Source: Rhodoferax sp. (GTDB taxonomy: Bacteria > Pseudomonadota > Gammaproteobacteria > Burkholderiales > Burkholderiaceae_C). From it: DNA of 7,061 nucleotides. The stretch covers positions 1 to 7,061 of the forward strand of contig JAKFXU010000069.1 of NCBI GenBank assembly GCA_021731215.1. The letters run 5' to 3'. How positions within the stretch are numbered: the stretch's first letter is position 1; each line of letters starts with the position of its first letter. A model generated the notes under the pieces. That model was not told the DNA's origin. It did no database searches and saw only the letters and a program-made list of their open reading frames with translations. The position numbers and the translations under genes were made by a program. Below, one piece after another: positions 1-5,086 of the stretch.

Positions 1-721
1 CGTTGGGCGTGGCGCCAATGGCCGCCAGCAGCGCGGTCACGGTGGTGCCGATGTTGGCGCCTATCACCACCGCCGCCGCCCCCTGCGGCGTCAGCAGGCC
101 ACCCTGCGCCGCCGTCAGCGCAATCGCCATCGACGCGCTCGACGACTGCATCAGCACCGTCATCAGCGCGCCGATGCCGACCTGCGCCACCACCGCCAGT
201 GGCCCCTCGCCTTGCGGCAGGCTGATTTGCCCGGCCAGTCCGGTGAACGATTGCTGCAGCATTGCGATGCCCAGAAACAGCAAACCAAAACCAGCCAGCG
301 CCGAGCCGATGGCGCCGCGCCGCTGGCCCTGGCCGGTCAGGCGCAGCACTACCCCGACGCCGATCAAGGGCAGTGCCAGCGCTTCAATCTTGAACTTGAG
401 CCCGACCAGGGCCACGATCCAGCCCGTCATGGTGGTGCCGACGTTGGCACCGAACAGCACCCACAGCGCCGGCCCGAGCGAGAGCAGCCCGGCGTTGACA
501 AAGCCAATCGCAGCCACCGTGACGGCGCTCGACGACTGCACCAGCGCCGTCACCATCACGCCCGAGCCCAGCGCATGCCAGCGCGTGCGGGTGGCTCCGG
601 CCAGAATATTTTCCAGCGCAGGCCCGGCGGCGAGCTTGAGACCGTCGGTCATCATCGACATGCCGAGCAAAAACAGACCCAGGCCACCGGCCAGGCTGGT
701 CGATAACGCCCACAGGCTCAT
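1..721 (-). CDS. Na/Pi cotransporter family protein (partial, C-terminus beyond left edge)
   Basis: Inner-membrane sodium-coupled phosphate transporter of the Na/Pi-cotransporter II (NptA-like) family. The 240 visible residues hold both halves of the family's inverted repeat. Each half has a QSSS motif (residues 62-65 and 192-195), followed by a GAN-x-GTT motif (91-97 and 221-227) embedded in hydrophobic segments. The N-terminus has the typical glycine-rich helix ending LFLLGMSMMTDGLK. The remainder, in many relatives a cytoplasmic PhoU-like domain, lies outside the window. I chose the ATG at 721 because it starts just before the first membrane helix; an in-frame GTG at 733 is an alternative, and an in-frame stop lies further upstream. 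A 25-codon ORF (ATG at 795) ends in a TGA overlapping this ATG, so translational coupling is possible. The family call rests on duplicated signature motifs and is strong; the true substrate is not proven by sequence. Confidence 0.93.
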   Translation of the reverse strand, partial: MSLWALSTSLAGGLGLFLLGMSMMTDGLKLAAGPALENILAGATRTRWHALGSGVMVTALVQSSSAVTVAAIGFVNAGLLSLGPALWVLFGANVGTTMTGWIVALVGLKFKIEALALPLIGVGVVLRLTGQGQRRGAIGSALAGFGLLFLGIAMLQQSFTGLAGQISLPQGEGPLAVVAQVGIGALMTVLMQSSSASMAIALTAAQGGLLTPQGAAAVVIGANIGTTVTALLAAIGATPN

Positions 722-923
722 GGCCAGCCCCACGTTGGCACGGCGGCTGGCGTGCGCAGGCCTGCTTCCTTACTGATTGCGGTAGTTGGATTCATGGCGG
801 GTCAACTCGGTGTATTGTGACAACTGGCGGCCTTGGGCAGAGCGCTCGATATCGATAACAATGCAAGCCATTATTCACACAAGTCGATAGCGGCGCTGGA
901 TCAACCAGTGCCAGAATCGCAGT
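722..923. other. Divergent intergenic region between Na/Pi transporter and VF530 genes
   Basis: This stretch of about 200 bp separates two divergent genes, so it should hold promoters for both. I see no -35/-10 pair good enough to call. It contains a perfect 10-bp AT-rich palindrome, TCGATATCGA (846-855), in a locally less GC-rich stretch, and the short minus-strand ORF from 795 that abuts the transporter start. No RNA gene or repeat is evident. Confidence 0.4.
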
Positions 924-1232
924 ATGCAAGTTCCTCCTCCTCCAGTCCCCAAGCCAGCGCCGAGCCAGGCCCGCAACCCGCTGCACGGTCTCACCCTGGA
1001 AGCCATCGTCACCGCGCTGGTCGCGCATTACGGCTGGGCCGGTTTGGGCGAGCGCATCCCGCTGCGCTGTTTCATCAGCGACCCCAGCCTGGCGTCGAGC
1101 CTCAAATTCTTGCGCAAAACGCCGTGGGCGCGCGACAAGGTGGAAGGCCTCTACCTCTTCATGCTGCGCGAAACCCGCCGCGCGCACGCCCGCCGCCCAG
1201 CGCCCCCACCAGCGCCGGACCGGGGCGCTTAG
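924..1232 (+). CDS. VF530 family (DUF2132) small DNA-binding-like protein
   Basis: A 102-residue protein of the VF530/DUF2132 family, a small helical fold found widely in proteobacteria and suggested from structure to bind DNA; its biological role is not established. The diagnostic core is intact: [20 protein letters not shown] (about 18-37), then [13 protein letters not shown], and [19 protein letters not shown] (about 58-76). Both ends depart from a minimal family member: a proline-rich N-terminus ([13 protein letters not shown]) and a basic, proline-rich tail after the core ([20 protein letters not shown]). The ATG at 924 is the only sensible start in frame, since a stop lies shortly upstream, but it has no clear Shine-Dalgarno sequence. 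The NYN gene follows within about 33 bp on the same strand, so the two are probably cotranscribed. Family assignment is confident; function is inference. Confidence 0.9.
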   Translation: MQVPPPPVPKPAPSQARNPLHGLTLEAIVTALVAHYGWAGLGERIPLRCFISDPSLASSLKFLRKTPWARDKVEGLYLFMLRETRRAHARRPAPPPAPDRGA

Positions 1233-1265
1233 CATGAGCCAATGCGTCAATGCGCGGAGAACATC

Positions 1266-2084
1266 GTGAACCAAAGTGACAACCCAGCCAACCAGTCGGT
1301 AGCGCTCTACTGGGATTTTGAAAACCTGCACGCCAGCCTGTCCGAGGCGCGCCTGGGCGAGGGCTCGTACGGCAAGCCCGATGGGCGCTTCAAGTTGCAG
1401 GAGCCGCTGATTGACGTGCAGGCCATCGTCGAGCTGGCCTGTGCGTTCGGCCCCATCGCCATCAACCGGGCCTACTGCAACTGGCAATTTTTTGGCCGTT
1501 ACCGCGATGCCCTGTTGCAGGGCGCGGTTGAACTGGTGCAACTGTTTCCGCCCGGCGCCTCGGCCAAGAACGGGGCCGACATCAGGCTCTGCCTTGACGC
1601 GGTGGAAGACATCGGCCGCTTTGCGCACATTGGCACCGTGCTGATTGTGGGCGGCGACAGCGATTTCATGCCGGTCGCGCAAAAGATCAAGGCGGCCGGG
1701 CGCACCCTGATCGGCGTGGGCAGCCGCAAATCGACCAACCGGCACTGGGCCAGAAGTTGCCACGAGTTTCGCTACTACGAAAATCTGGTGCCGGCAGCCG
1801 GCACGCCCGCGCCCATGGCGCCCGAGGCCGCCACCGCGCTGGCCCCGGCTGCAGCAGACCAGCCGGCGGCCGAGCTCCTCAAGCGCGCGCTGCGGCTGCT
1901 GGCCGAGACTCAGGGGGATGCGTGGGTCAAGCAGGCCGATCTCTGGCGCATGATCAAACGGCTTGATTCCACCTTTGACACCAATGAGCACGGCTACGCC
2001 AATTTTTACGCCATGCTGAAGGGGCTGGAGGCGCTGCTCGAAAGGGGTCAAGGGGAGTCTGACCAGTCGGTCCGCTTGCGTTGA
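1266..2084 (+). CDS. NYN domain (LabA/DUF88-like) predicted RNase with C-terminal LOTUS/OST-HTH-like domain
   Basis: A predicted metal-dependent ribonuclease of the PIN-like NYN superfamily (LabA/DUF88, COG1432 type). Numbered from the upstream ATG at 1242, the acidic active-site residues are D25 in YWDFENL, D113 and D119 in NGADIRLCLD, and D139/D141 in GGDSDF. An Ala/Pro-rich linker (about 184-210) leads to a C-terminal winged-helix-like segment (about 211-268: LLKRALRLL, VKQADLWRMIKRLDSTFD, YANFYAMLKGLEAL) that fits the LOTUS/OST-HTH fold, an RNA- or protein-binding module often paired with NYN. I prefer the GTG at 1266 because GGAG (1256-1259) lies 6 nt upstream, while the ATG at 1242 lacks such a site. 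An 11-codon ORF (1234-1269) also ends in a GTGA overlap with that GTG. The gene probably forms an operon with the VF530 gene. RNA substrate unknown. Confidence 0.9.
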   Translation: MNQSDNPANQSVALYWDFENLHASLSEARLGEGSYGKPDGRFKLQEPLIDVQAIVELACAFGPIAINRAYCNWQFFGRYRDALLQGAVELVQLFPPGASAKNGADIRLCLDAVEDIGRFAHIGTVLIVGGDSDFMPVAQKIKAAGRTLIGVGSRKSTNRHWARSCHEFRYYENLVPAAGTPAPMAPEAATALAPAAADQPAAELLKRALRLLAETQGDAWVKQADLWRMIKRLDSTFDTNEHGYANFYAMLKGLEALLERGQGESDQSVRLR

Positions 2085-2120
2085 TGTGGTCAATCAGGTG
2101 CGCGTCCTGCTCCCGGCCGG

Positions 2121-2759
2121 CTAGCCTTTGCGCCAGACGCTCGCCAGCCAGGGCTGCTGCTCGATCGGCAAACCGGGCGGACGATAAAAATGCAGCAACT
2201 CGACAAAGCCGGCCGCTGTCATATAGCGGCGCCAGTTGGTCAGATCGTGGTAGGCGCCGTAGCGCTCGCGGCTCCAACCCTCGTCGTTGTTGCCCCTTGG
2301 GTTGGAACTGAACAGCACGCCCTTGGGTTTCAGCGTGGAATGCAACTCGGCCAAGACCCGGGGCAGCGCCTGGCCCGGCACATGGAATAGCGACGCGTTG
2401 GCGAACACGCCATCAAAGTGACGCGCGGGCAGGTCGAGCGTGAGGAAATCCTGCTGCCATACCTCGCAGCCACTGTAGGAGCGCGCCATTTCGGCGAAAC
2501 GTGCCGCACCCTCCAGCCCTACCGCAAGATGGCCCTGCTGCCGGAAAACCTTGAGATCGCGGCCCGGCCCGCAGCCAAAGTCCAGTAGCGTGAACGGTGC
2601 GGCTGCTTCGATAAATTGCAGCAATGCCTCCCGATTCTGGCGCACGTCGTGGTCCCGGGTGCCGGCAAAGAAGTCATCGGCGCGCTGGTTGTAGTAGGCC
2701 AAAGTACGATCGGCGACCTCGCCCAACTCCTGTACTGTCAATTTCACGGGGCTGTTCAT
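2121..2759 (-). CDS. class I SAM-dependent methyltransferase
   Basis: A 212-residue cytoplasmic methyltransferase with the Rossmann-like class I fold. Motif I, the SAM-binding glycine loop, is LLDFGCGPGRD (58-68). The acidic end of strand 2 is GLEG (81-84). The QQDFLTLDLP segment (102-111) carries the motif III-like acid, and FDGVFANASLFHVP (115-128) is the typical motif IV region, followed by LKPKGVLFSSNPRG. An N-terminal helical cap with AYYNQRADDFFAGTRDHDV resembles the substrate lid of small-molecule methyltransferases such as UbiE/Tam-like proteins, but the substrate cannot be read from the sequence. The ATG at 2759 gives a full-length family protein; no Shine-Dalgarno is visible upstream. 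It converges on the NYN gene with only 36 bp between stops and no clear terminator, and diverges from the PilZ gene. Confidence 0.9.
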   Translation of the reverse strand: MNSPVKLTVQELGEVADRTLAYYNQRADDFFAGTRDHDVRQNREALLQFIEAAAPFTLLDFGCGPGRDLKVFRQQGHLAVGLEGAARFAEMARSYSGCEVWQQDFLTLDLPARHFDGVFANASLFHVPGQALPRVLAELHSTLKPKGVLFSSNPRGNNDEGWSRERYGAYHDLTNWRRYMTAAGFVELLHFYRPPGLPIEQQPWLASVWRKG

Positions 2760-2954
2760 GGTCGGGAGGATAACGCGGTCAAAATGGGGGCCTATGAAAG
2801 AGGGTCAATCGATCGAACATCCCGCCATCGCCAGGCCCGCGGTGCTGCCGGCACATGGCCAATGCGGGTCTTGCGCCTGGCGGCAAAGCCTCGTAACCTT
2901 GCCACTGCGTCCAAGCCGCGTGCGCCCGTGCGCAGGCCGTATCCGGAATCCATC

Positions 2955-3332
2955 ATGAAGACAGCACCAATCAAAAACCTTCGTCATTTCTCCCGCATTC
3001 CGTTTGGCGCCGAGGTGTTGTTGCACCTGCATGACCGGGCGATCAGCGTGCAACTGGTCGACATCGCGCTCAAGGGGGCGCTGCTGCAAACGGCCCCGCT
3101 GCAGGCGCTGGTACTGCAGGAAAAATGCCGACTGGTGCTGGCGCTGACGCAGGGCGGTGATGCGATTGTCATGATAGGCAAGATTGTTCACCTCGAAGAC
3201 CAGCATGTCGGCATCGAATGCCAGGATATCGACGTCGGCAGCCTGACCCAACTGCGCCGACTGATCGAGTTGAATACCGGGGACGCCGAGCTCAGTCAAC
3301 GCGAGCTTTCGCAATTGTTTGCCAGGCGCTGA
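2955..3332 (+). CDS. stand-alone PilZ domain protein (probable c-di-GMP receptor)
   Basis: A 125-residue single-domain PilZ protein, expected to bind cyclic di-GMP in the cytoplasm and pass the signal to motility, pilus or exopolysaccharide machinery. The RxxxR loop is seen as RHFSR (R10 and R14) near the N-terminus, and the second motif as DIALKG (D36 to G41), which matches D/N-x-S-x-x-G except that Ala replaces Ser. Strand-forming segments follow (IVMIGKIVHL, HVGIEC), then a C-terminal helix (LTQLRRLIELN). The frame stays open far upstream of 2955, but that region has no PilZ character and overlaps the divergent methyltransferase, so the ATG just before the RxxxR loop is the best start. A weak GGA lies about 8 nt upstream. 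No neighbouring GGDEF/EAL gene is present to suggest a partner. Confidence 0.85.
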   Translation: MKTAPIKNLRHFSRIPFGAEVLLHLHDRAISVQLVDIALKGALLQTAPLQALVLQEKCRLVLALTQGGDAIVMIGKIVHLEDQHVGIECQDIDVGSLTQLRRLIELNTGDAELSQRELSQLFARR

Positions 3333-3368
3333 CCGGAACGGGTGCCAATCGACCGCAGATTGACCAAC

Positions 3369-3443
3369 ATGGAGAAAACGCTTGCAATGCGCCTCAAATT
3401 TATCGGCAAATCGGCTTCTGGCTCACGTCCTGAATGCGTATAA
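3369..3443 (+). CDS. possible short gene fragment (24 residues), unrecognised
   Basis: A short ORF starting ATGGAGAAAACG and encoding 24 residues, including MRLKFIGKSASGSRPECV, then a TAA. Its segment MRLKFIGK-S resembles the N-terminus of small hypothetical proteins I have seen near XRE regulators, but the similarity is too short to trust. It sits just upstream of the HigA-like remnant, in a different frame, so it may be debris from the same rearrangement. There is no good Shine-Dalgarno. It could equally be random. Confidence 0.15.
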   Translation: MEKTLAMRLKFIGKSASGSRPECV

Positions 3444-3450
3444 CGCTATT

Positions 3451-3582
3451 TATTTACTGTCTGAGCGCAAGCCGATGGATTGCCTGACGCGTTTGGGCTA
3501 CGACATTGAGATCAAGGTCCGACCCGCCACGGCGGCGATGGGACACCTCATTCTTGCTGCGGCAACACCCTTCAGCCAATAA
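3451..3582 (+). pseudogene. C-terminal remnant of HigA-like XRE antitoxin
   Basis: The translated segment LLSERKPMDCLTRLGYDIEI, then KVRPATAAMGHLILAAA, ending at the TAA at 3580-3582, matches the C-terminal end of HigA-type XRE antitoxins that partner RelE/HigB-like toxins. In intact members this follows the DNA-binding helix-turn-helix with a pattern like 'S-x-x-K-L-M-x-C-L-T-R-L-G-x-D-I-E-I-x-V-R-P'. Here no helix-turn-helix is readable upstream in any frame, and no higB-like toxin gene is present, so only about 40 residues survive. The frame stays open back to about 3382, but that part shows no family character. The remnant's 3' end overlaps the 3' end of the convergent vapC gene by 11 bp. 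It cannot work as an antitoxin as it stands. Assignment is from pattern memory, at moderate confidence. Confidence 0.55.
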
Positions 3583-3967
3583 GAGTCATGCCAGCGTGTT
3601 TGGATGCGCCAACATCAAAAGTCATGGTTTGGGTACAACCTGCACCCGATGCAGATCGCTCGATCAAGCAGTCTGCAAAGTCGGCTTTGCCTTCGCCAAA
3701 GACCCGCAATGCACGCATCACCTGATCTGCCCGCTCCACCAAAAGTTGCTTGGTACGAAGAATGGCTTGCAGCGCCTGCATCACCTGCTCACCCGTCAGC
3801 TCGTAGCAGGATGTCAGCACCCAATACAACTCAACAACGCAGACCATGGTGATGTATCCGGGGTTATCACTCTCCAGAGACTCAATCAGCCTGGTCGCCT
3901 TGGGCGAATGCTTCCGGTCGTCCTGCATGATGTAGCGCACCAGGACATTCGTATCAAGGCCGATCAT
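3572..3967 (-). CDS. vapC: VapC-type PIN domain toxin (predicted ribonuclease)
   Basis: A 131-residue PIN-domain endoribonuclease, the toxin of a type II toxin-antitoxin pair. Known VapC toxins cut tRNA or rRNA using Mg2+ held by a cluster of acidic residues. The cluster looks complete: D5 in MIGLDTNVLVRYI, E46 in VCVVELYWVL, D96 and D99 in KADFADCLI, and D118 in MTFDVGASKH. Length and fold order match the family, so the toxin is probably intact. Its ATG overlaps the antitoxin stop codon by 4 bases (ATGA, 3964-3967), the usual translational coupling. The final codons overlap the convergent HigA-like remnant. The RNA target cannot be predicted. Confidence 0.93.
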   Translation of the reverse strand: MIGLDTNVLVRYIMQDDRKHSPKATRLIESLESDNPGYITMVCVVELYWVLTSCYELTGEQVMQALQAILRTKQLLVERADQVMRALRVFGEGKADFADCLIERSASGAGCTQTMTFDVGASKHAGMTLIG

Positions 3968-4206
3968 CGTGCAGCAGCTCCACGCTGAGCAATTGCCGCA
4001 TTCATGTCTTCAATGGAAACGGTCTTTTTGGGCTTGCCAAACATGCCCTTCAATTCCGTCACCTCGCTGGTGGCCGCCACGAACTCGTAGCGACCAGGCG
4101 CGATCTGCACGAACTCAACGCGATCTCCGGCATCCACCTTGAGGTCATTGCGGACATCGACAGGAATGGTGATCTGTCCTTTGGATGTGAGTGTGGCAGT
4201 TGTCAT
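3964..4206 (-). CDS. vapB: VapB-type antitoxin, AbrB/MazE (SpoVT) DNA-binding fold
   Basis: An 80-residue antitoxin encoded directly upstream of vapC. Residues 4-45 form a swapped-hairpin AbrB domain, with the signature TLTSKGQITIPVDVRNDLKV followed by AGDRVEFV; this dimerises and binds the operon's operator. The C-terminal tail (about 49-77: TELKGMFGKPKK, then VSIEDMNAAIAQRG) is the segment that in this family wraps around and inhibits the PIN toxin. An AGGA Shine-Dalgarno lies 7 nt before the ATG at 4206. A promoter with an overlapping palindrome lies directly upstream, consistent with autoregulation by the VapBC complex. The gene appears complete. Confidence 0.93.
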   Translation of the reverse strand: MTTATLTSKGQITIPVDVRNDLKVDAGDRVEFVQIAPGRYEFVAATSEVTELKGMFGKPKKTVSIEDMNAAIAQRGAAAR

Positions 4207-4221
4207 GTTGAATTCCTTTTG

Positions 4222-4254
4222 CCTTACTTTACGGTAAGGGATTTAGCTTGTCAA
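4222..4254 (-). promoter_or_regulatory. vapBC promoter with overlapping operator palindrome
   Basis: On the minus strand, TTGACA (4254-4249) is a perfect sigma-70 -35 box, and TAAAGT (4231-4226) lies 17 bp downstream as a fair -10 box. A perfect 6+6 inverted repeat, CCTTAC-N6-GTAAGG (4222-4239), covers the -10 box, where binding by the AbrB-type antitoxin would block polymerase. A smaller palindrome, CTTG-T-CAAG (4247-4255), covers the -35. The layout fits autorepression; binding itself is inferred. Confidence 0.65.
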
Positions 4255-4411
4255 GGCTAATTCGATACAACGCGTTTTCAAACATCCGAAGCAGCACTTG
4301 CCGATCTCACGTTTTACCGCAAATTCTTTCGCCACCAGTATCCGGGCGTGCTGATGAGCTTGGTGACGGTTGGGGCGTGGCTGCGCTTTGGCATGGCCGC
4401 GGTTTATTTAA

Positions 4412-4429
4412 CCTAGAAACCGCAGTTGA
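4412..4429 (+). repeat. Left terminal inverted repeat of the MITE
   Basis: CCTAGAAACCGCAGTTGA pairs over all 18 bases with the right end. The identity stops at the next inward base, so the repeat is exactly 18 bp. TTTAA immediately outside (4407-4411) is the left copy of the target duplication. Confidence 0.9.
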
Positions 4430-4627
4430 ACGTGCCCGAGTGGGCCGTCATGGGGTGCTATGGCAAGGCGGGACGACGCTGCGGGCTACTGCCCGCAAGG
4501 AGGAGCAACGCCGCCAGAGCGCGCCAGGGCGGCTCAATCGGGCACGTAGCGCTGTCACCCAAAAGGTGAACTCGTGCGTGGGTACAGAAGTCAGTGTTCA
4601 TGCGGCCTTGCAAGCGGAAATGAGCGG

Positions 4628-4645
4628 TCAACTGCGGTTTCTAGG
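4628..4645 (-). repeat. Right terminal inverted repeat of the MITE
   Basis: This is the exact reverse complement of the left end. TTTAA follows at 4646-4650 as the second copy of the target duplication, after which the interrupted reading frame resumes. Confidence 0.9.
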
Positions 4646-4687
4646 TTTAACCAGCCGGCGGCTGCTTGCCAAGGGTGGGCGTTAAGT

Positions 4688-4716
4688 TTTATTTAATATT
4701 ACGAATACGTTATACT
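4688..4716 (+). promoter_or_regulatory. Putative hipBA promoter with operator-like palindrome
   Basis: TATACT (4711-4716) is a good -10 box in a locally AT-rich stretch that begins right after the glycosyltransferase stop. The -35 at 17 bp spacing (TTTATT, 4688-4693) is weak, as expected for a regulated promoter. An imperfect palindrome, TATTACG-AATA-CGTTATA (4697-4714, 6 of 7 pairs), covers the -10. It has the same 18-bp span and TAT...ATA ends as the Escherichia coli HipB operator (TATCC-N8-GGATA). That HipB binds here is inference. Confidence 0.45.
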
Positions 4717-4747
4717 AATCTCTGTTAATGAAACTCTGGTGTTGTAT

Positions 4748-5086
4748 ATGTCTGCTAAAACTTCGGTTATCCTGCTTACACCCCGAATCGCTCGCTCACT
4801 GGTCAAACTCGGTCGAGATATTGATGTCGCCCGCAAAAAGCGCCGCCTCACCATTGCCGCGCTGTGTGAGCGTGCGGGTATTTCGGCGCCACTGTATGCG
4901 CGGTTGGTCGCCGGTGCCCCCGGCACTTCCGTGGGCGCGTATGCGATGGTGCTGTTCGCCCTCGGGATGGGGACTCCGTTCGATAGCCTGATGGATGCAG
5001 CCATGGACGATACCGGTCTGTTGCTTGAAGAAGAGCGGCTACCCAGTCGCGTCTCCAATCCGCGCAAGCGGTCGGGGGCGCTGTGA
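4748..5086 (+). CDS. hipB: HipB-like XRE family antitoxin/repressor
   Basis: A 112-residue helix-turn-helix protein directly upstream of hipA, in the usual hipBA order. It should bind the operon's operator and neutralise HipA. The XRE domain spans roughly residues 20-80: a first helix LGRDIDVARKKR, the scaffold and recognition helices in LTIAALCERAGISAPLYARL, and a later helix GAYAMVLFALGM. The tail (about 88-112) is acidic and then basic (LLLEEERLPSRVSNPRKRSG) and probably flexible. I prefer the ATG at 4748; a GTG at 4739 would add three residues, and neither has a strong Shine-Dalgarno. The stop overlaps the hipA GTG by 4 bases (GTGA), which indicates coupled translation. Confidence 0.88.
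   Translation: MSAKTSVILLTPRIARSLVKLGRDIDVARKKRRLTIAALCERAGISAPLYARLVAGAPGTSVGAYAMVLFALGMGTPFDSLMDAAMDDTGLLLEEERLPSRVSNPRKRSGAL

Larger units (their letters stand above)
4412..4645. mobile_element. 234-bp MITE (IS1380-like ends) with 18-bp terminal inverted repeats and TTTAA target duplication
   Basis: The element has perfect 18-bp terminal inverted repeats, CCTAGAAACCGCAGTTGA at 4412-4429 and its reverse complement at 4628-4645. These are flanked by identical 5-bp direct repeats TTTAA (4407-4411 and 4646-4650). It is too short for a transposase and no transposase remnant is evident inside, so it would need a transposase supplied in trans. Ends beginning CCTAGA and a 5-bp AT-rich duplication recall the IS1380/ISEcp1 group; this relation is inferred. 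The interior is GC-rich and carries a hairpin, GCGGGC-tact-GCCCGC (4481-4496), followed by AAGGAGG (4497-4503) with no start codon close behind. Insertion disrupted the glycosyltransferase remnant. Confidence 0.85.
4261..4685 (+). pseudogene. C-terminal remnant of a probable family 2 glycosyltransferase, split by a MITE
   Basis: Two coding pieces flank the miniature element. The left piece (4261-4410, 50 codons) includes LADLTFYRKFFRHQYPGVLM followed by a hydrophobic stretch ending FGMAAVYL. The right piece after the element reads LTSRRLLAKGGR and stops at 4683-4685. Removing the element and one copy of the TTTAA duplication joins them in frame (VYL-TSRRLLAKGGR), so this was one continuous gene. 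The FYRK-HxYPG pattern with a hydrophobic and then basic tail resembles the C-terminus of family 2 glycosyltransferases of the rhamnosyltransferase type from O-antigen or capsule clusters. That family call is from pattern memory. The N-terminal catalytic part is missing: the frame meets a TAA at 4258-4260, next to the vapBC promoter. The neighbouring epimerase supports a former polysaccharide locus. Confidence 0.6.

Noticed and set aside
3..776. 257-codon plus-strand open frame at the left edge
   Set aside because: Antisense to the Na/Pi transporter; the Pro/Ala/Ser-rich translation is a mirror of the duplicated QSSS/GAN-GTT coding sequence.
792..2093. 433-codon open frame on the minus strand
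   Set aside because: It lies antisense to both the VF530 and NYN genes, whose families are clear. Its translation is low-complexity and Arg/Gly-rich with no domain character, a shadow of GC-rich codon use.
2113..2126. CCGGCCGG and GGCTAGCC palindromes between the NYN and methyltransferase stops, considered as a bidirectional terminator
   Set aside because: The overlapping 8-bp palindromes give no stable longer hairpin and have no T-tract on either side.
2616..2954. Upstream extension of the PilZ open frame
   Set aside because: The first part is antisense to the methyltransferase and the rest shows no domain; PilZ motifs begin right after the ATG at 2955.
4481..4503. GCGGGC-tact-GCCCGC hairpin followed by AAGGAGG inside the MITE, considered as a terminator or a ribosome-binding site
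   Set aside because: No T-tract follows the hairpin and no start codon lies at a workable distance after AAGGAGG; best read as internal MITE structure.
4248..4685. 145-codon plus-strand ORF crossing the MITE
   Set aside because: It reads the left glycosyltransferase piece in the wrong frame and passes through the MITE by chance; only its last 12 residues match the true frame of the relic.
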